Shown piece after piece: positions 46,590-55,380 of a stretch of DNA of 64,000 bases. The position numbers and the translations under genes were made by a program. The DNA lies in the NCBI GenBank assembly GCA_018223125.1, contig JAAEZA010000012.1, positions 1 to 64,000 of the forward strand, written 5' to 3'. The notes under the pieces were generated by a model. That model did not search any database. It was given only the letters and a program-made list of their open reading frames with translations, and was not told where the DNA came from. The stretch comes from Paracoccaceae bacterium. GTDB lineage: Bacteria; Pseudomonadota; Alphaproteobacteria; Rhodobacterales; Rhodobacteraceae. Within the stretch, counting starts at the first letter, position 1. Each line of letters starts with the position of its first letter.

Positions 46590-47456
46590 ATGTCCGAAAC
46601 CACCGAAACGGCCGTCAGCCCGAAAGACGCCAAAGTCTACAGCACAGTTCAGGAAATACCCGAAGGCACCGCCGGGCTGGTTGAAGGGCAATACGTCTGG
46701 AAGGGCGAAGACCGGTCGCGCGTTTTCATTTTCTTCTGTGGCGCAGTCAGTGGCAAGATGATCCCGCTTTCGCCGATCTTTCAACGCTGGAAGTGGGTGC
46801 ACAAGTTTTCCCATTCCGTTGTCATCGCGCACGACCCCCTGATCAAGAGCAGCGGTAAATTACAGCTGGCCTGGTACACCGGAACCAACAACGGCGCGGA
46901 TTTCGATGAAATTGTCTCCGTTCCCCTGCGGCTGGCCCGCAGCCTGACAGACGGAGAGGTTTGCGCCTTTGGCAGTTCAGGGGGCGGATTTGCCGCTTTG
47001 ATGGCAACGGTGCGCAATCATGTGGACAGTACGCTGGCCATCAATCCGCAAACGAATGTGCTGCGCTATCATCCCCATATGCGGGAATCGTTTCTGCGCA
47101 CCTATTTGGAAGAGCCAAAGAGCTTGCAGCAGTCCGATTACGAAAGACTTTCCATCAGCGGTTCGCTCTGGCGGTATTACGACCGTTGCAGGACACAGGT
47201 TGTTGTAAACACCCATGATTCCCTGCACTATAAATCACATGTTTTGCCGTTAAGCCGTGCTGTAGCGCAGCAGAATCTCAACAGCTTTTCGTTTGACACG
47301 TACGACGACAAGAAAAACGGGCATAACCCGCCATCCATGAACCGCACGCTCTGGCTGATTAACCGCTGGTGGCCCAAAGCAATTGCCGGACCATACAGAA
47401 AAGAAGTGCAAGGCATGAAGTCTCTTAAAACACTGAAAGATCCCGGCGCTGTCTAG
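46590..47456 (+). CDS. Alpha/beta-hydrolase-like protein between inverted tRNA-Gln genes
   Basis: The 288-residue protein has no signal peptide. VCAFGSSGGGFAALMATVR (about 133) is a nucleophile elbow of the GxSGG type, and HDSLHYKSHVLPL near the C-terminus may contain the catalytic His. The fold is alpha/beta hydrolase-like; I cannot name the substrate. ATG 46590 follows AAAGAGAAC. A degenerate REP-like stretch (GCTTGTTGAGCCTGTCC) lies upstream at about 46520. The gene is the only one inside the tRNA cassette and may have been acquired. Confidence 0.75.
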   Translation: MSETTETAVSPKDAKVYSTVQEIPEGTAGLVEGQYVWKGEDRSRVFIFFCGAVSGKMIPLSPIFQRWKWVHKFSHSVVIAHDPLIKSSGKLQLAWYTGTNNGADFDEIVSVPLRLARSLTDGEVCAFGSSGGGFAALMATVRNHVDSTLAINPQTNVLRYHPHMRESFLRTYLEEPKSLQQSDYERLSISGSLWRYYDRCRTQVVVNTHDSLHYKSHVLPLSRAVAQQNLNSFSFDTYDDKKNGHNPPSMNRTLWLINRWWPKAIAGPYRKEVQGMKSLKTLKDPGAV

Positions 47457-47506
47457 TGGGGCGGATGAGTGCAGTGCCACTTCTTTTTGCGCTCACAAGT
47501 GCAGAG

Positions 47507-47588
47507 AGTTGGCTGGGACGGTAGGATTCGAACCTACGATCTGCGCTACCAAAAAGCGTTGCCCTACCACTAGGCCACGTCCCAACTG
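47507..47588. repeat. Right arm of an 82-bp perfect inverted repeat
   Basis: This is the reverse complement of 46353-46434, containing the second tRNA-Gln gene. The arm-to-arm distance is about 1.07 kb. Confidence 0.95.
47510..47584 (-). tRNA. tRNA-Gln (anticodon TTG), second copy
   Basis: It is base-for-base identical to the copy at 46357-46431, including CCA, and transcribed in the opposite direction. It has its own promoter at 47595-47623. Confidence 0.95.
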
Positions 47589-47594
47589 GGGCGC

Positions 47595-47623
47595 TGTTTA
47601 ACCGTAACCCCGCCGGTCTGCAA
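47595..47623 (-). promoter_or_regulatory. Promoter of the right tRNA-Gln gene
   Basis: On the leftward strand TTGCAG (47623-47618) and TAAACA (47600-47595) are 17 bases apart. The -35 is identical to that of the left copy, while the spacers differ. Confidence 0.55.
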
Positions 47624-47682
47624 AGGGTAATTTACAAAAAAGCACCACTTGTTTTGAACGGGGCTGCTGGATAAGGCAGGGC

Positions 47683-48858
47683 ATGGAAAAATTTGACGTT
47701 TGTATCGTAGGGGCGGGCGCAGCAGGGCTGATGTGCGCGATTGAATCGGGTCGCCGGGGACGCTCTGTTCTCTTGCTTGATCACAGTAAGGCACCGGCAG
47801 AGAAAATCCGCATTTCCGGCGGCGGGCGCTGTAATTTCACGAATCTGGACATCCGGCCCGAACGGTTTCTGTCGAATAATCCCCATTTCGCGAAATCCGC
47901 GCTCAGCCGCTATACGCAGTTCGATTTTATAGACAAGGTGGCCAGCCACAATATTCCCTACCACGAGAAAACCCTTGGCCAGTTGTTCTGTGACAGTTCC
48001 GCCAAGGACATCATTTCGATGCTTCTGGAAGAGGCGCGTCAGGCAGGGGTGGTGTTGCGCCTGAACACCCCGGTGGCGGAGGTTTCCGAGGGGGAAGGGT
48101 TTCAGCTCAAAACGTCAGGTGGGAGTATCGTTGCGGACTCACTGGTAATCGCCACGGGCGGCAAATCGATTCCCAAGATGGGTGCCACAGGCTGGGGCTA
48201 TCAGATCGCCCGCCAGTTTGACCTGCCTGTGGTGGAAACCCGCCCCGGCCTTGTGCCGCTTACCTTTGCAGAGCAGGACCTGCAGCAGACAAAACCGCTC
48301 GCAGGGGTGTCTGTGCAGGCAAGGGTGAGTACGCCGCAGATCGGATTTGACGAAGGGCTGTTATTTACACATCGCGGCCTTTCCGGCCCTTCCATTCTAC
48401 AAATTTCCTCTTACTGGCGGGAAGGGGACGGGATTTTCATTGATCTGGCCGCTGGCGAAAACACGTTGGAAACCCTTCGGGCCGCGCGCAGCCAGAAGGG
48501 GCGTGTCTCACCAGCCAAAGCGTTGGCGCAAATCGTACCTTCACGACTGGCGGAGCAAATTCTTAAGGATGTGCCGTTGAAGGGGAATCTGGCGGATCAG
48601 AGCGATGCGAGCCTGCAATTGCTGCATGAACGCGTACACCGCTGGGCGGTAAAACCGGTGGGATCAGAGGGGTATCGCACGGCAGAAGTCACCCTTGGCG
48701 GTGTGGATACAGCGGCGCTGGACGCCAAGACCATGGCGGTGCGCAAACGTCCCAACCTGTTCTTTATCGGGGAAGTGGTGGATGTAACCGGCTGGCTGGG
48801 CGGGTATAACTTCCAGTGGGCATGGTCGTCGGGCTGGGCGGCAGGGCAGGTGGCCTAG
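47683..48858 (+). CDS. HI0933/YhiN-family flavoprotein
   Basis: The 391-residue protein has an N-terminal FAD-binding motif (VCIVGAGAAGLMCAIESGRR), the family signature KIRISGGGRCNFTN, and at the C-terminus NLFFIGEVVDVTGWLGGYNF then QWAWSSGWAAG. Family members bind FAD and are putative oxidoreductases without an established substrate. The frame is intact. Confidence 0.92.
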   Translation: MEKFDVCIVGAGAAGLMCAIESGRRGRSVLLLDHSKAPAEKIRISGGGRCNFTNLDIRPERFLSNNPHFAKSALSRYTQFDFIDKVASHNIPYHEKTLGQLFCDSSAKDIISMLLEEARQAGVVLRLNTPVAEVSEGEGFQLKTSGGSIVADSLVIATGGKSIPKMGATGWGYQIARQFDLPVVETRPGLVPLTFAEQDLQQTKPLAGVSVQARVSTPQIGFDEGLLFTHRGLSGPSILQISSYWREGDGIFIDLAAGENTLETLRAARSQKGRVSPAKALAQIVPSRLAEQILKDVPLKGNLADQSDASLQLLHERVHRWAVKPVGSEGYRTAEVTLGGVDTAALDAKTMAVRKRPNLFFIGEVVDVTGWLGGYNFQWAWSSGWAAGQVA

Positions 48859-48862
48859 GCGC

Positions 48863-50206
48863 TCACTCCTCAGGCGCCTGACGTGTCAGAAGGTCGTTAT
48901 CCTGCCGGGCATCCCGTTCTTCGTTTACAATGTCATCCAGCGCCTCATCCGCGCTGACATCTTTCAGATCCACCTGCTCGGGGGTTTTGCCTGCCGCCGG
49001 TTTCGGTTTCGCAGTTGCAGATGTATTCGTGGAGGTCTCAGCCCCGCCGGCGCTTTGCGTTACAAGTCGATAAGTCGGCTCCGGCATATCCACTCCGGCC
49101 TCTTCCAGCGCAGTTTTGATCACTTCGATCGCCTCGCCTCGGGCCAGTACGAGCGAGCTGTCCTGTTGGTTTACCCAGCCCGCACAGCGCAAAGTGATCG
49201 TGCTGTCGCCCAAGCCTTCGACCCAAACACCAGGGGCCGGGGCTTCGATCACAAAGGGCAGGCTTTGCAAGGCGTTCAGGGCTATCTGGCGGGCTTCTGT
49301 CAGGTCCGTGTTTCCGGCAACACCGAAATCTATCACAAAGCGCCGTTCCGCATTGCGCGAGTAGTTTACGATCCGGCTTTTGAACACGGTGGAGTTGGGA
49401 ATGCGTATGTGGTTGCCATCAAACGATAAAAGGATGGTGGCGCGACTGGTCAGGCGGATCACCATCCCTTCATCGCCGTTGATTTCGATGCTGTCATTGG
49501 GGCGGAAGGGTTGGCGAATTGACAACATGATGGATGCGATAAAGTTTTCCACCGTATCACGCACGGCAAAACCGATGGCCAGACCGATGATCCCTGCAGC
49601 ACCCAGAATTGTGGACAGCAAGGCGGTGGCGTTCAGAATGTCGAGCGCGACGACAAGCCCTGCAATCAGAAAGACCAGCCGGATGATCTGGCGGTAAATA
49701 TCTGCGATGAACATATTCGGGGCAAGCCTGTCCCAAGGTTGTTTCATTCGCGCCAGAAGAATCCCCAGTGCGGCGACGATGCCAAATGCGGTCAGCGCCA
49801 CCAGCAACAGTGGCAGATAGGCGATACTGCGCTGCATCCGGTCGCTGAACCGCTCCATCAGGGGATCGAGCCGCTCCATCAGGTCGGTGCTCTCGATCAC
49901 GCGGTTTTCCACCGCGACAACGCCTTCAACGCGGTTAACCAATTCCCCGACAGCCGTAACCGATGCTGCATCCAGCGTAGTGCCCCGCAGCAAAACGATA
50001 CCGTTACTGACGCTGACCGTGACGTTGGAATAGACTTCAAGTTCTTCCAGAATATCGCGGATACGTGTCGCAATGGCGGCATCCGTTGCGGCGTTGTCCT
50101 CAACCGCGATTTGTCCGGCCGGTTGATCGGATTCTGCCGTCTGGGCGGAAGCAGGTGCCGCGACAGTCAACACAAACAATAGCGGGAGCAGCAAGAAAAG
50201 GCGCAT
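48863..50206 (-). CDS. BON-domain mechanosensitive channel, MscS family
   Basis: The 447-residue protein has a signal peptide (1-21), a periplasmic BON domain (about 40-105), and three membrane segments (about 129-152, 170-190 and 195-215). The third carries the MscS pore pattern GAAGIIGLAIGFAVRDTVENF. A cytoplasmic beta and alpha/beta domain follows, then a long acidic tail (about 370-447). It opens under membrane tension to protect against osmotic shock. BON domains bind phospholipid, so the fusion may sense the outer leaflet or the periplasm. Confidence 0.9.
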   Translation of the reverse strand: MRLFLLLPLLFVLTVAAPASAQTAESDQPAGQIAVEDNAATDAAIATRIRDILEELEVYSNVTVSVSNGIVLLRGTTLDAASVTAVGELVNRVEGVVAVENRVIESTDLMERLDPLMERFSDRMQRSIAYLPLLLVALTAFGIVAALGILLARMKQPWDRLAPNMFIADIYRQIIRLVFLIAGLVVALDILNATALLSTILGAAGIIGLAIGFAVRDTVENFIASIMLSIRQPFRPNDSIEINGDEGMVIRLTSRATILLSFDGNHIRIPNSTVFKSRIVNYSRNAERRFVIDFGVAGNTDLTEARQIALNALQSLPFVIEAPAPGVWVEGLGDSTITLRCAGWVNQQDSSLVLARGEAIEVIKTALEEAGVDMPEPTYRLVTQSAGGAETSTNTSATAKPKPAAGKTPEQVDLKDVSADEALDDIVNEERDARQDNDLLTRQAPEE

Positions 50207-50274
50207 CGGGAGTCTCTTTAACCAATATTTTTAAGAAAACCTTGCATATCAGGCGCAAAAGTCAAACCAGCGGA

Positions 50275-50309
50275 TGCAAAAAAGGCCGCCGGAAACGACA
50301 GGCGGCCTT
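50275..50309 (-). terminator. Terminator of the capsule-associated operon
   Basis: AAGGCCGCC (50282-50290) and GGCGGCCTT (50301-50309) pair in a 9-bp stem. Leftward, TTTTTT follows. It lies 20 bases after the pgm stop. Confidence 0.9.
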
Positions 50310-50329
50310 AAATTCGGGCTTTGTAACGA

Positions 50330-51826
50330 TCAGATCGTCTGGTCGTAGTCGCCAACGGCCGGTTCGGTACGGATCACCGCGTCCAGATCGGCAAAGATCG
50401 CGCGCATTTCCGCGTCGCTTTCGGGGCTTTCGCAGACAACCACGAGATTCGGCGTGTTGGACGATGCCCGCACCAGACCCCAAGCGCCGTTTTCCAGCAT
50501 CACGCGGGCACCGTTCACGGTGACAACATTAATGATCTTGCGTCCACCAAGGCTGCCACCTTCGCCAGACATTGCGACCAGCTTTTGCACCAGCCGGTCC
50601 AGAACATCGTATTTTTCCGTGTCGGAACAATAAGGTGACATGGTGGGCGTGGCATAGGTCACGGGCAGGGCACGGCGCAGGTCCGCCATAGACATATCGG
50701 GGTTGCGATCCAGCAGTTTACACATTTCCACCGCAACGCGCATGCCGCAGTCATAGCCGCGGCCCACAGGCTCGGCGAGGAAATAGTGGCCGGATTTTTC
50801 AAAGCCTGCCAGCGCGCCAAGTTCCTTGACCCGCCGTTTCATATGGCTGTGGCCGGTTTTCCAGTAATCAGCCTTTGCGCCGTGCTTTTTCAACTCCGGA
50901 TCGCTTGCGAACAGGCCGGTGGCTTTCACATCGGCCACAAAGGTTGATCCGGGGTAAAGTTTGGACAGGTCGCGGGCCATGATAACACCCACTTTATCGG
51001 CAAAGATCTCCTCGCCCTCATTGTCTACAACGCCACAACGATCGCCGTCACCGTCAAAGCCAAGCGCCAGATCGGCACCGCTGTCTTTAACCGAAGCCGC
51101 CATATCGTGCAGCATTTCCATTGCTTCGGGGTTCGGGTTGTAGTTCGGGAAGGTGTAATCCAGCGCATTATGCGAGGGAACGACCTCTACACCGATACGT
51201 TCCAGAATTTCGGGCGCAAAGGCGCTGGCGGTGCCGTTGCCGGTTGCGCAGACGACGCGCAGTTTGCGGGTCATTTTGAAATCGCCGCACAGATCGTCGA
51301 TATAGGCTTCGCGTACGCCGTCGACAAATTCGTAAGATCCGCCTTCACGGGCCACTTGTTCGCCGTTCAACACGATTTCGCGCAGGCGCCCCATTTCGTC
51401 GGGACCATGGGTCAGCGGGCGCTGGAAACCCATCTTGACACCGGTCCAGCCGTTGGGATTGTGGCTGGCGGTGACCATCGCCACAGCGGGTGCGTCCAGA
51501 TGGAACTGGCTGAAATAAGCCATTGGGGACAGGGCAGGGCCGATGTCGCGCACACGAATACCGGCCCGCATCAGGCCCAGCATCAGCGCGTTTTTGATTG
51601 TAAGGGAATAGTCGCGGTAATCGTTGCCAACGGCGATAACAGGTTCGATTCCGGCTTCGTGCATCTGTGTGCCAAGCCCCATGCCAAGGGCCGTGATGCC
51701 GGGCAGGTTAATGTCGTCGGGGTATTTCCAGCGGGCGTCATATTCGCGGAAACCCGTCGGGGTAATCATCGGGTCGCGCAGGAATTCCCACGTGTTCTGG
51801 GCCACTGTTGCCGCAGGTTTCGTCAT
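50330..51826 (-). CDS. Phosphomannomutase/phosphoglucomutase
   Basis: The 498-residue protein is an alpha-D-phosphohexomutase. The phosphoserine loop is VTASHNPNGWTG (about 118), the Mg site is DLALGFDGDGDRCG (about 255), and a sugar-binding loop is FEKSGHYFLAEP (about 345). It interconverts hexose 1- and 6-phosphates to feed nucleotide sugars into surface polysaccharides. It is the last gene of the leftward kpsT-kpsE-kdsA operon. Confidence 0.92.
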   Translation of the reverse strand: MTKPAATVAQNTWEFLRDPMITPTGFREYDARWKYPDDINLPGITALGMGLGTQMHEAGIEPVIAVGNDYRDYSLTIKNALMLGLMRAGIRVRDIGPALSPMAYFSQFHLDAPAVAMVTASHNPNGWTGVKMGFQRPLTHGPDEMGRLREIVLNGEQVAREGGSYEFVDGVREAYIDDLCGDFKMTRKLRVVCATGNGTASAFAPEILERIGVEVVPSHNALDYTFPNYNPNPEAMEMLHDMAASVKDSGADLALGFDGDGDRCGVVDNEGEEIFADKVGVIMARDLSKLYPGSTFVADVKATGLFASDPELKKHGAKADYWKTGHSHMKRRVKELGALAGFEKSGHYFLAEPVGRGYDCGMRVAVEMCKLLDRNPDMSMADLRRALPVTYATPTMSPYCSDTEKYDVLDRLVQKLVAMSGEGGSLGGRKIINVVTVNGARVMLENGAWGLVRASSNTPNLVVVCESPESDAEMRAIFADLDAVIRTEPAVGDYDQTI

Positions 51827-51853
51827 GGAAAAGGCTCCATTATCAGTTTGAGT

Positions 51854-52687
51854 TTACAGTCGGAATGGATCGGATTTGGCAAGCCTGTCAAAGGCCATCA
51901 GGCTTTCAAGCACTGCGCCCATCCGGTTGAGCGGAATCATATTCGGCCCGTCAGACGGCGCGTTGTCGGGATCTTCGTGAGTTTCGATGAACACACCGGC
52001 AATGCCTGTGCTGACAGCGCAACGGGCCATAAGGGGGGCAAATTCACGCTGGCCACCGCTTGATCCGCCCTGACCGCCCGGTTGTTGTACCGAATGGGTT
52101 GCGTCCATGATGACGGGGTGTCCGGTTGCGGCCATCTGGGGCAGGCTGCGCATGTCCGCGACAAGGGTGTTATACCCGAAAGAGGTTCCCCGTTCGCAGG
52201 CCATCACCCGTGTGTTGCCGGTGCTGCTGACTTTTTCCAGCACATTGGGCATTTCCCAAGGGCTGAGGAACTGACCCTTTTTCACATTGATCGCAGCACC
52301 CGTATTGCCTGCGGCCAGCAAAAGATCGGTCTGGCGGCACAGGAAGGCAGGGATTTGCAGCACATCCACCACCTCGGCCACGGGGGCGCATTGATCGGGC
52401 AGGTGCACATCGGTGATCACAGGGCAGCCGAGTTTGGATTTCACATCGGCCATGACTTGCAGTCCGACGTCGATCCCAAGGCCGCGTTTCCCGCTGAGCG
52501 AGGTGCGGTTGGCCTTGTCAAAAGAGCCTTTGAAGATGAAACCGGCCCCGACAGCCGCACAGACCTGCGCCATTTCGGTCGCGATCATCAGGGCGTGTTC
52601 GCTGCTTTCCAGCTGGCACGGGCCTGCGATCACCACCAGAGGCCGGTCATTCCCGACGGTAATGTTTCCGACGTCAAAACTTTGCAT
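51854..52687 (-). CDS. kdsA: 3-deoxy-8-phosphooctulonate synthase
   Basis: The 277-residue enzyme joins phosphoenolpyruvate and arabinose 5-phosphate to Kdo 8-phosphate. IAGPCQLESSEHAL, KGSFDKANRTS, VITDVHLPDQC and CERGTSFGYNTLV are family signatures. The Cys in IAGPCQLES suggests the metal-dependent class, which I infer only. Kdo is a component of lipopolysaccharide and of the capsule linker, so placement beside kpsE/kpsT is meaningful. Its start abuts the kpsE stop. Confidence 0.95.
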   Translation of the reverse strand: MQSFDVGNITVGNDRPLVVIAGPCQLESSEHALMIATEMAQVCAAVGAGFIFKGSFDKANRTSLSGKRGLGIDVGLQVMADVKSKLGCPVITDVHLPDQCAPVAEVVDVLQIPAFLCRQTDLLLAAGNTGAAINVKKGQFLSPWEMPNVLEKVSSTGNTRVMACERGTSFGYNTLVADMRSLPQMAATGHPVIMDATHSVQQPGGQGGSSGGQREFAPLMARCAVSTGIAGVFIETHEDPDNAPSDGPNMIPLNRMGAVLESLMAFDRLAKSDPFRL

Positions 52688-54355
52688 TTATGTTGTTACC
52701 TGTTCTCTCAGGATGCTGACAGTCAGGGACAGCATCAAGTAAATTCCGGCAAACACGATGAGAGCCAGAAGGGTGTTTTCAAAGGCGCGGGGGTAGGTGG
52801 CCTTATCCGGCGTCACCGGCGATACCCCGCGCGAGATGTAGCGGGTCTGGCGGCTTGCCTCAACCCGCGCGCTTTCGAGGTTCTGCAAGGCGGCAGCCAC
52901 CAGTTGCTGGCGCACGACCAGCTTGCTTTGGGCCTTGTTCAGTTCTGCGTTGATATTCACCAAAGAGTCGTTATTGCCGATCCCTTGGGACACTTCATTG
53001 CGCTTTTCATCCACTTTACCCTGCAATAGCGTGATTTCATCCTCCAGAACGCGCACTTTTGTGACATTCGGACGGGTGTTCGCCTTCAGGCGGGCCAGTT
53101 CAAGCTGTTTCGCGGTCAACTGGCTTTCCAGTTCACCGATCTGGCCCATGATCAGCGCGTTTTCACCCGCAGTATCAAGGGTTGCGGTCTGGCGTTGCAG
53201 GCGGGCGACTTCGTCATAGGCTTCTTCCATCTTGGCTTCGGCCTCTTCATAGATTTCCCGCGCTCCGGTCATCTGGTCGCCGCGCAGTCGGGCGGTCAAC
53301 TGGTCGACCTGTTCCTCGGCATATCCGATCAACGCCTGTGAAATTGCCTTGGAGGCTTCCGGAGAGGGGGCAACCACCTCCATTTTGATCACGCCTTCGG
53401 TAGGATCAAAGCCGATAATCACCCGTTTTTTGTAGACCTTATACGCGTCTTCATTGGTTGCATCCGCTTCAAGCCGTTGCAGCACGTCAATGCTTTCGTC
53501 CTGAAACAACTGGCGGAAGCCCGGATCTTCATCAAGGCGCAGCATCGCATCGCGAGAGGTGAGATAGCCCTGCACGGTGATACTATCGGTGACGGTTTCC
53601 AGCGGAGAGCCGGAGAACAGGCCGGATGCCCCTGTGGCACCGGGCGCATCCGCGCTCTGGATCACGAATTCGGTGTAAGTGGCGTACATGGGAGTCGCCA
53701 CTTTATAAAAGTAGTAACCGGCAAGAAGGGTGGGCAGGAACACGTAGCAGGCAAGTTTGATGAACAGAATGCCCAACCGTTTGCGGCGGCGCTTGACCAG
53801 ATCCCGCTGGATCTTGCGGACTTCCTGTTCCCGGCTGTCATCATCAATCACTTGGGGTTTGTGATCCGAAACGGACGATTTGCGCACGGTTGCAGGCAGG
53901 GCGACGCCCGGTCCGGGCTCGTCTGCGCCCTCCACAGGGGTAAGCACATTTGCGATGTCCTGACGGCCGAAGGGATCAATCCCCTGACGGCGCAACAGAC
54001 GCACTGCATCCAGATCCGAAGTGGGGGACAGGTTGTTCCGCTGGGCCAGCCGCCGTGCAATCCGCAATTGACGGCCTGTCAGGTTTTCTTTCTTGATCTG
54101 TTCGATTTCTTCGCGCGCCGTAAGTTCCCGTGCACCCGCTGCATTGGCAACCTGCCGGATCTTCTGACTGTCAAAATCGGCGTCATCCGAAGACATGTGA
54201 TGGCGTTCCACCGCAGATTGTCGCTGATGGCGCATCTCCACCTGCTTTTGTGACGCGGCACTGTCTGCCTCTTGTTGGGATGTGTTCGAAGGTTCACTTT
54301 TGTCCGGCTGGCTGCCGCCGCGCAAAATCCGAAAGTTCTTTGGGCTATTGGGCAT
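52688..54355 (-). CDS. kpsE: Capsule export inner-membrane protein, KpsE/BexC-like with long N-terminal extension
   Basis: The 555-residue protein has a polar, Arg/Glu-rich cytoplasmic extension (1-190), a membrane helix (about 195-217), a long periplasmic coiled coil (about 330-490, heptad-like around LESQLTAKQLELARLKAN) and a second membrane helix at the C-terminus (about 525-550). The core matches KpsE/BexC/Wzz-type polysaccharide co-polymerases, but the extension is about 190 residues longer than in the usual 380-residue proteins. The start overlaps the kpsT stop by 11 bases. Confidence 0.87.
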   Translation of the reverse strand: MPNSPKNFRILRGGSQPDKSEPSNTSQQEADSAASQKQVEMRHQRQSAVERHHMSSDDADFDSQKIRQVANAAGARELTAREEIEQIKKENLTGRQLRIARRLAQRNNLSPTSDLDAVRLLRRQGIDPFGRQDIANVLTPVEGADEPGPGVALPATVRKSSVSDHKPQVIDDDSREQEVRKIQRDLVKRRRKRLGILFIKLACYVFLPTLLAGYYFYKVATPMYATYTEFVIQSADAPGATGASGLFSGSPLETVTDSITVQGYLTSRDAMLRLDEDPGFRQLFQDESIDVLQRLEADATNEDAYKVYKKRVIIGFDPTEGVIKMEVVAPSPEASKAISQALIGYAEEQVDQLTARLRGDQMTGAREIYEEAEAKMEEAYDEVARLQRQTATLDTAGENALIMGQIGELESQLTAKQLELARLKANTRPNVTKVRVLEDEITLLQGKVDEKRNEVSQGIGNNDSLVNINAELNKAQSKLVVRQQLVAAALQNLESARVEASRQTRYISRGVSPVTPDKATYPRAFENTLLALIVFAGIYLMLSLTVSILREQVTT

Positions 54356-54998
54356 AGTTATAAACCTGTTTTGCCTCTTCCAAGGTGTCATACATTGTCA
54401 GCCGGCCGTTCCGCAGGACCGCCGCGCTCTGGCAGAATTTTTCCAGAATATCCGTTTGGTGCGACACAATCACGACAGTGGCCTTTTGCAAGCGTTCCCG
54501 CAGCACCGAACCGGCCTTGCGGTTGAACTCTGCGTCGGTGGAAGACGGCATGCCTTCGTCAATCAGGTAAATATCAAATTCCAGCGCCAGCAACAACGAC
54601 ATCATGAAACGCGCGCGCATCCCTTTCGAATAGGTCGCAATGGGCATTTCAAAATACTCTTCCAAGCCACAGATATAGCGGCAGAAACTTTCGATATAGT
54701 CGGGATCAAGCCCGTAGAGCCGCGCGATATAACGGGAGTTTTCAACCGCGTTCAGCTTGGGCAGGACTCCCCCCATATAGCCGAGCGGGAAAGAGATCCG
54801 CGAGGACCGCCGGATTTCCCCTTCGTCCGGTTTCTCAAGTCCTGACATCATATTGATAAGCGTGGTTTTTCCGGTGCCATTGGGCGCAAGAATGCCGACA
54901 GATCCGCCAAGGTTGATGCGGAAGGACGCCTGATCGAGAATGACCTTGCGCTGCGTGCCGGTCCAGAAGGACTTGCTGACATTTCTAAACTCAATCAT
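54345..54998 (-). CDS. kpsT: Capsule polysaccharide export ATPase, KpsT/BexA-like
   Basis: The 217-residue ABC ATPase has Walker A LAPNGTGKTTLINMMSG (about 37), a signature-loop region TYSKGMRARFMMSLLLALEF and Walker B DIYLIDEGMPSSTD, as in BexA/CtrD/KpsT. It would power export of capsule across the inner membrane together with KpsM. No kpsM gene is adjacent; the region to the right is empty to 55380. Confidence 0.93.
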   Translation of the reverse strand: MIEFRNVSKSFWTGTQRKVILDQASFRINLGGSVGILAPNGTGKTTLINMMSGLEKPDEGEIRRSSRISFPLGYMGGVLPKLNAVENSRYIARLYGLDPDYIESFCRYICGLEEYFEMPIATYSKGMRARFMMSLLLALEFDIYLIDEGMPSSTDAEFNRKAGSVLRERLQKATVVIVSHQTDILEKFCQSAAVLRNGRLTMYDTLEEAKQVYNYAQ

Positions 54999-55248
54999 CC
55001 GGGGATGTCCCTGGCTACCTCAATCGAACTACGTTCTACTCGCTTCTTCGGGCATTTTTGTGACCGGGGCGCATTTGCCCGCCGGTGGTTGCCCGTTTAT
55101 GGCAATATGCCTGTTACTATCGTGGGAATGCAATGAAATACGGGCGTTTTATTGCAGATAGGCGGCGGAACGTTGCCCAAACACCGACAGAACCACCCGA
55201 AACCGTGGTGATTTCAGCGGCTTTACCTTGCGGAGCGTTTCTGCGGGG

Positions 55249-55288
55249 CGGGGGCGAGGTGCGCTAAACGGGGGCGAGGTGCGCTAAA
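55249..55288. repeat. Tandem 20-bp repeat (two copies) in the kpsT-mrpE gap
   Basis: The unit CGGGGGCGAGGTGCGCTAAA occurs at 55249-55268 and again at 55269-55288 without change. The gap 54999-55380 otherwise holds a short 44-codon frame (55133-55267) ending in the first repeat, which I do not trust, and presumably the divergent promoters of kpsT and mrpE. Confidence 0.9.
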
Positions 55289-55380
55289 ATAGCCTATCTC
55301 TGTCCGCCGATTGCGGTTTTCCTAATCCGTTGCTGTTGCTATAACCACCGGCAGAATTACAGCGGGGAGACTGAACACTG

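Noticed and set aside
55133-55267. 44-codon rightward frame before mrpE
   Set aside because: Low-complexity product, no ribosome site, and its end lies in a tandem repeat.
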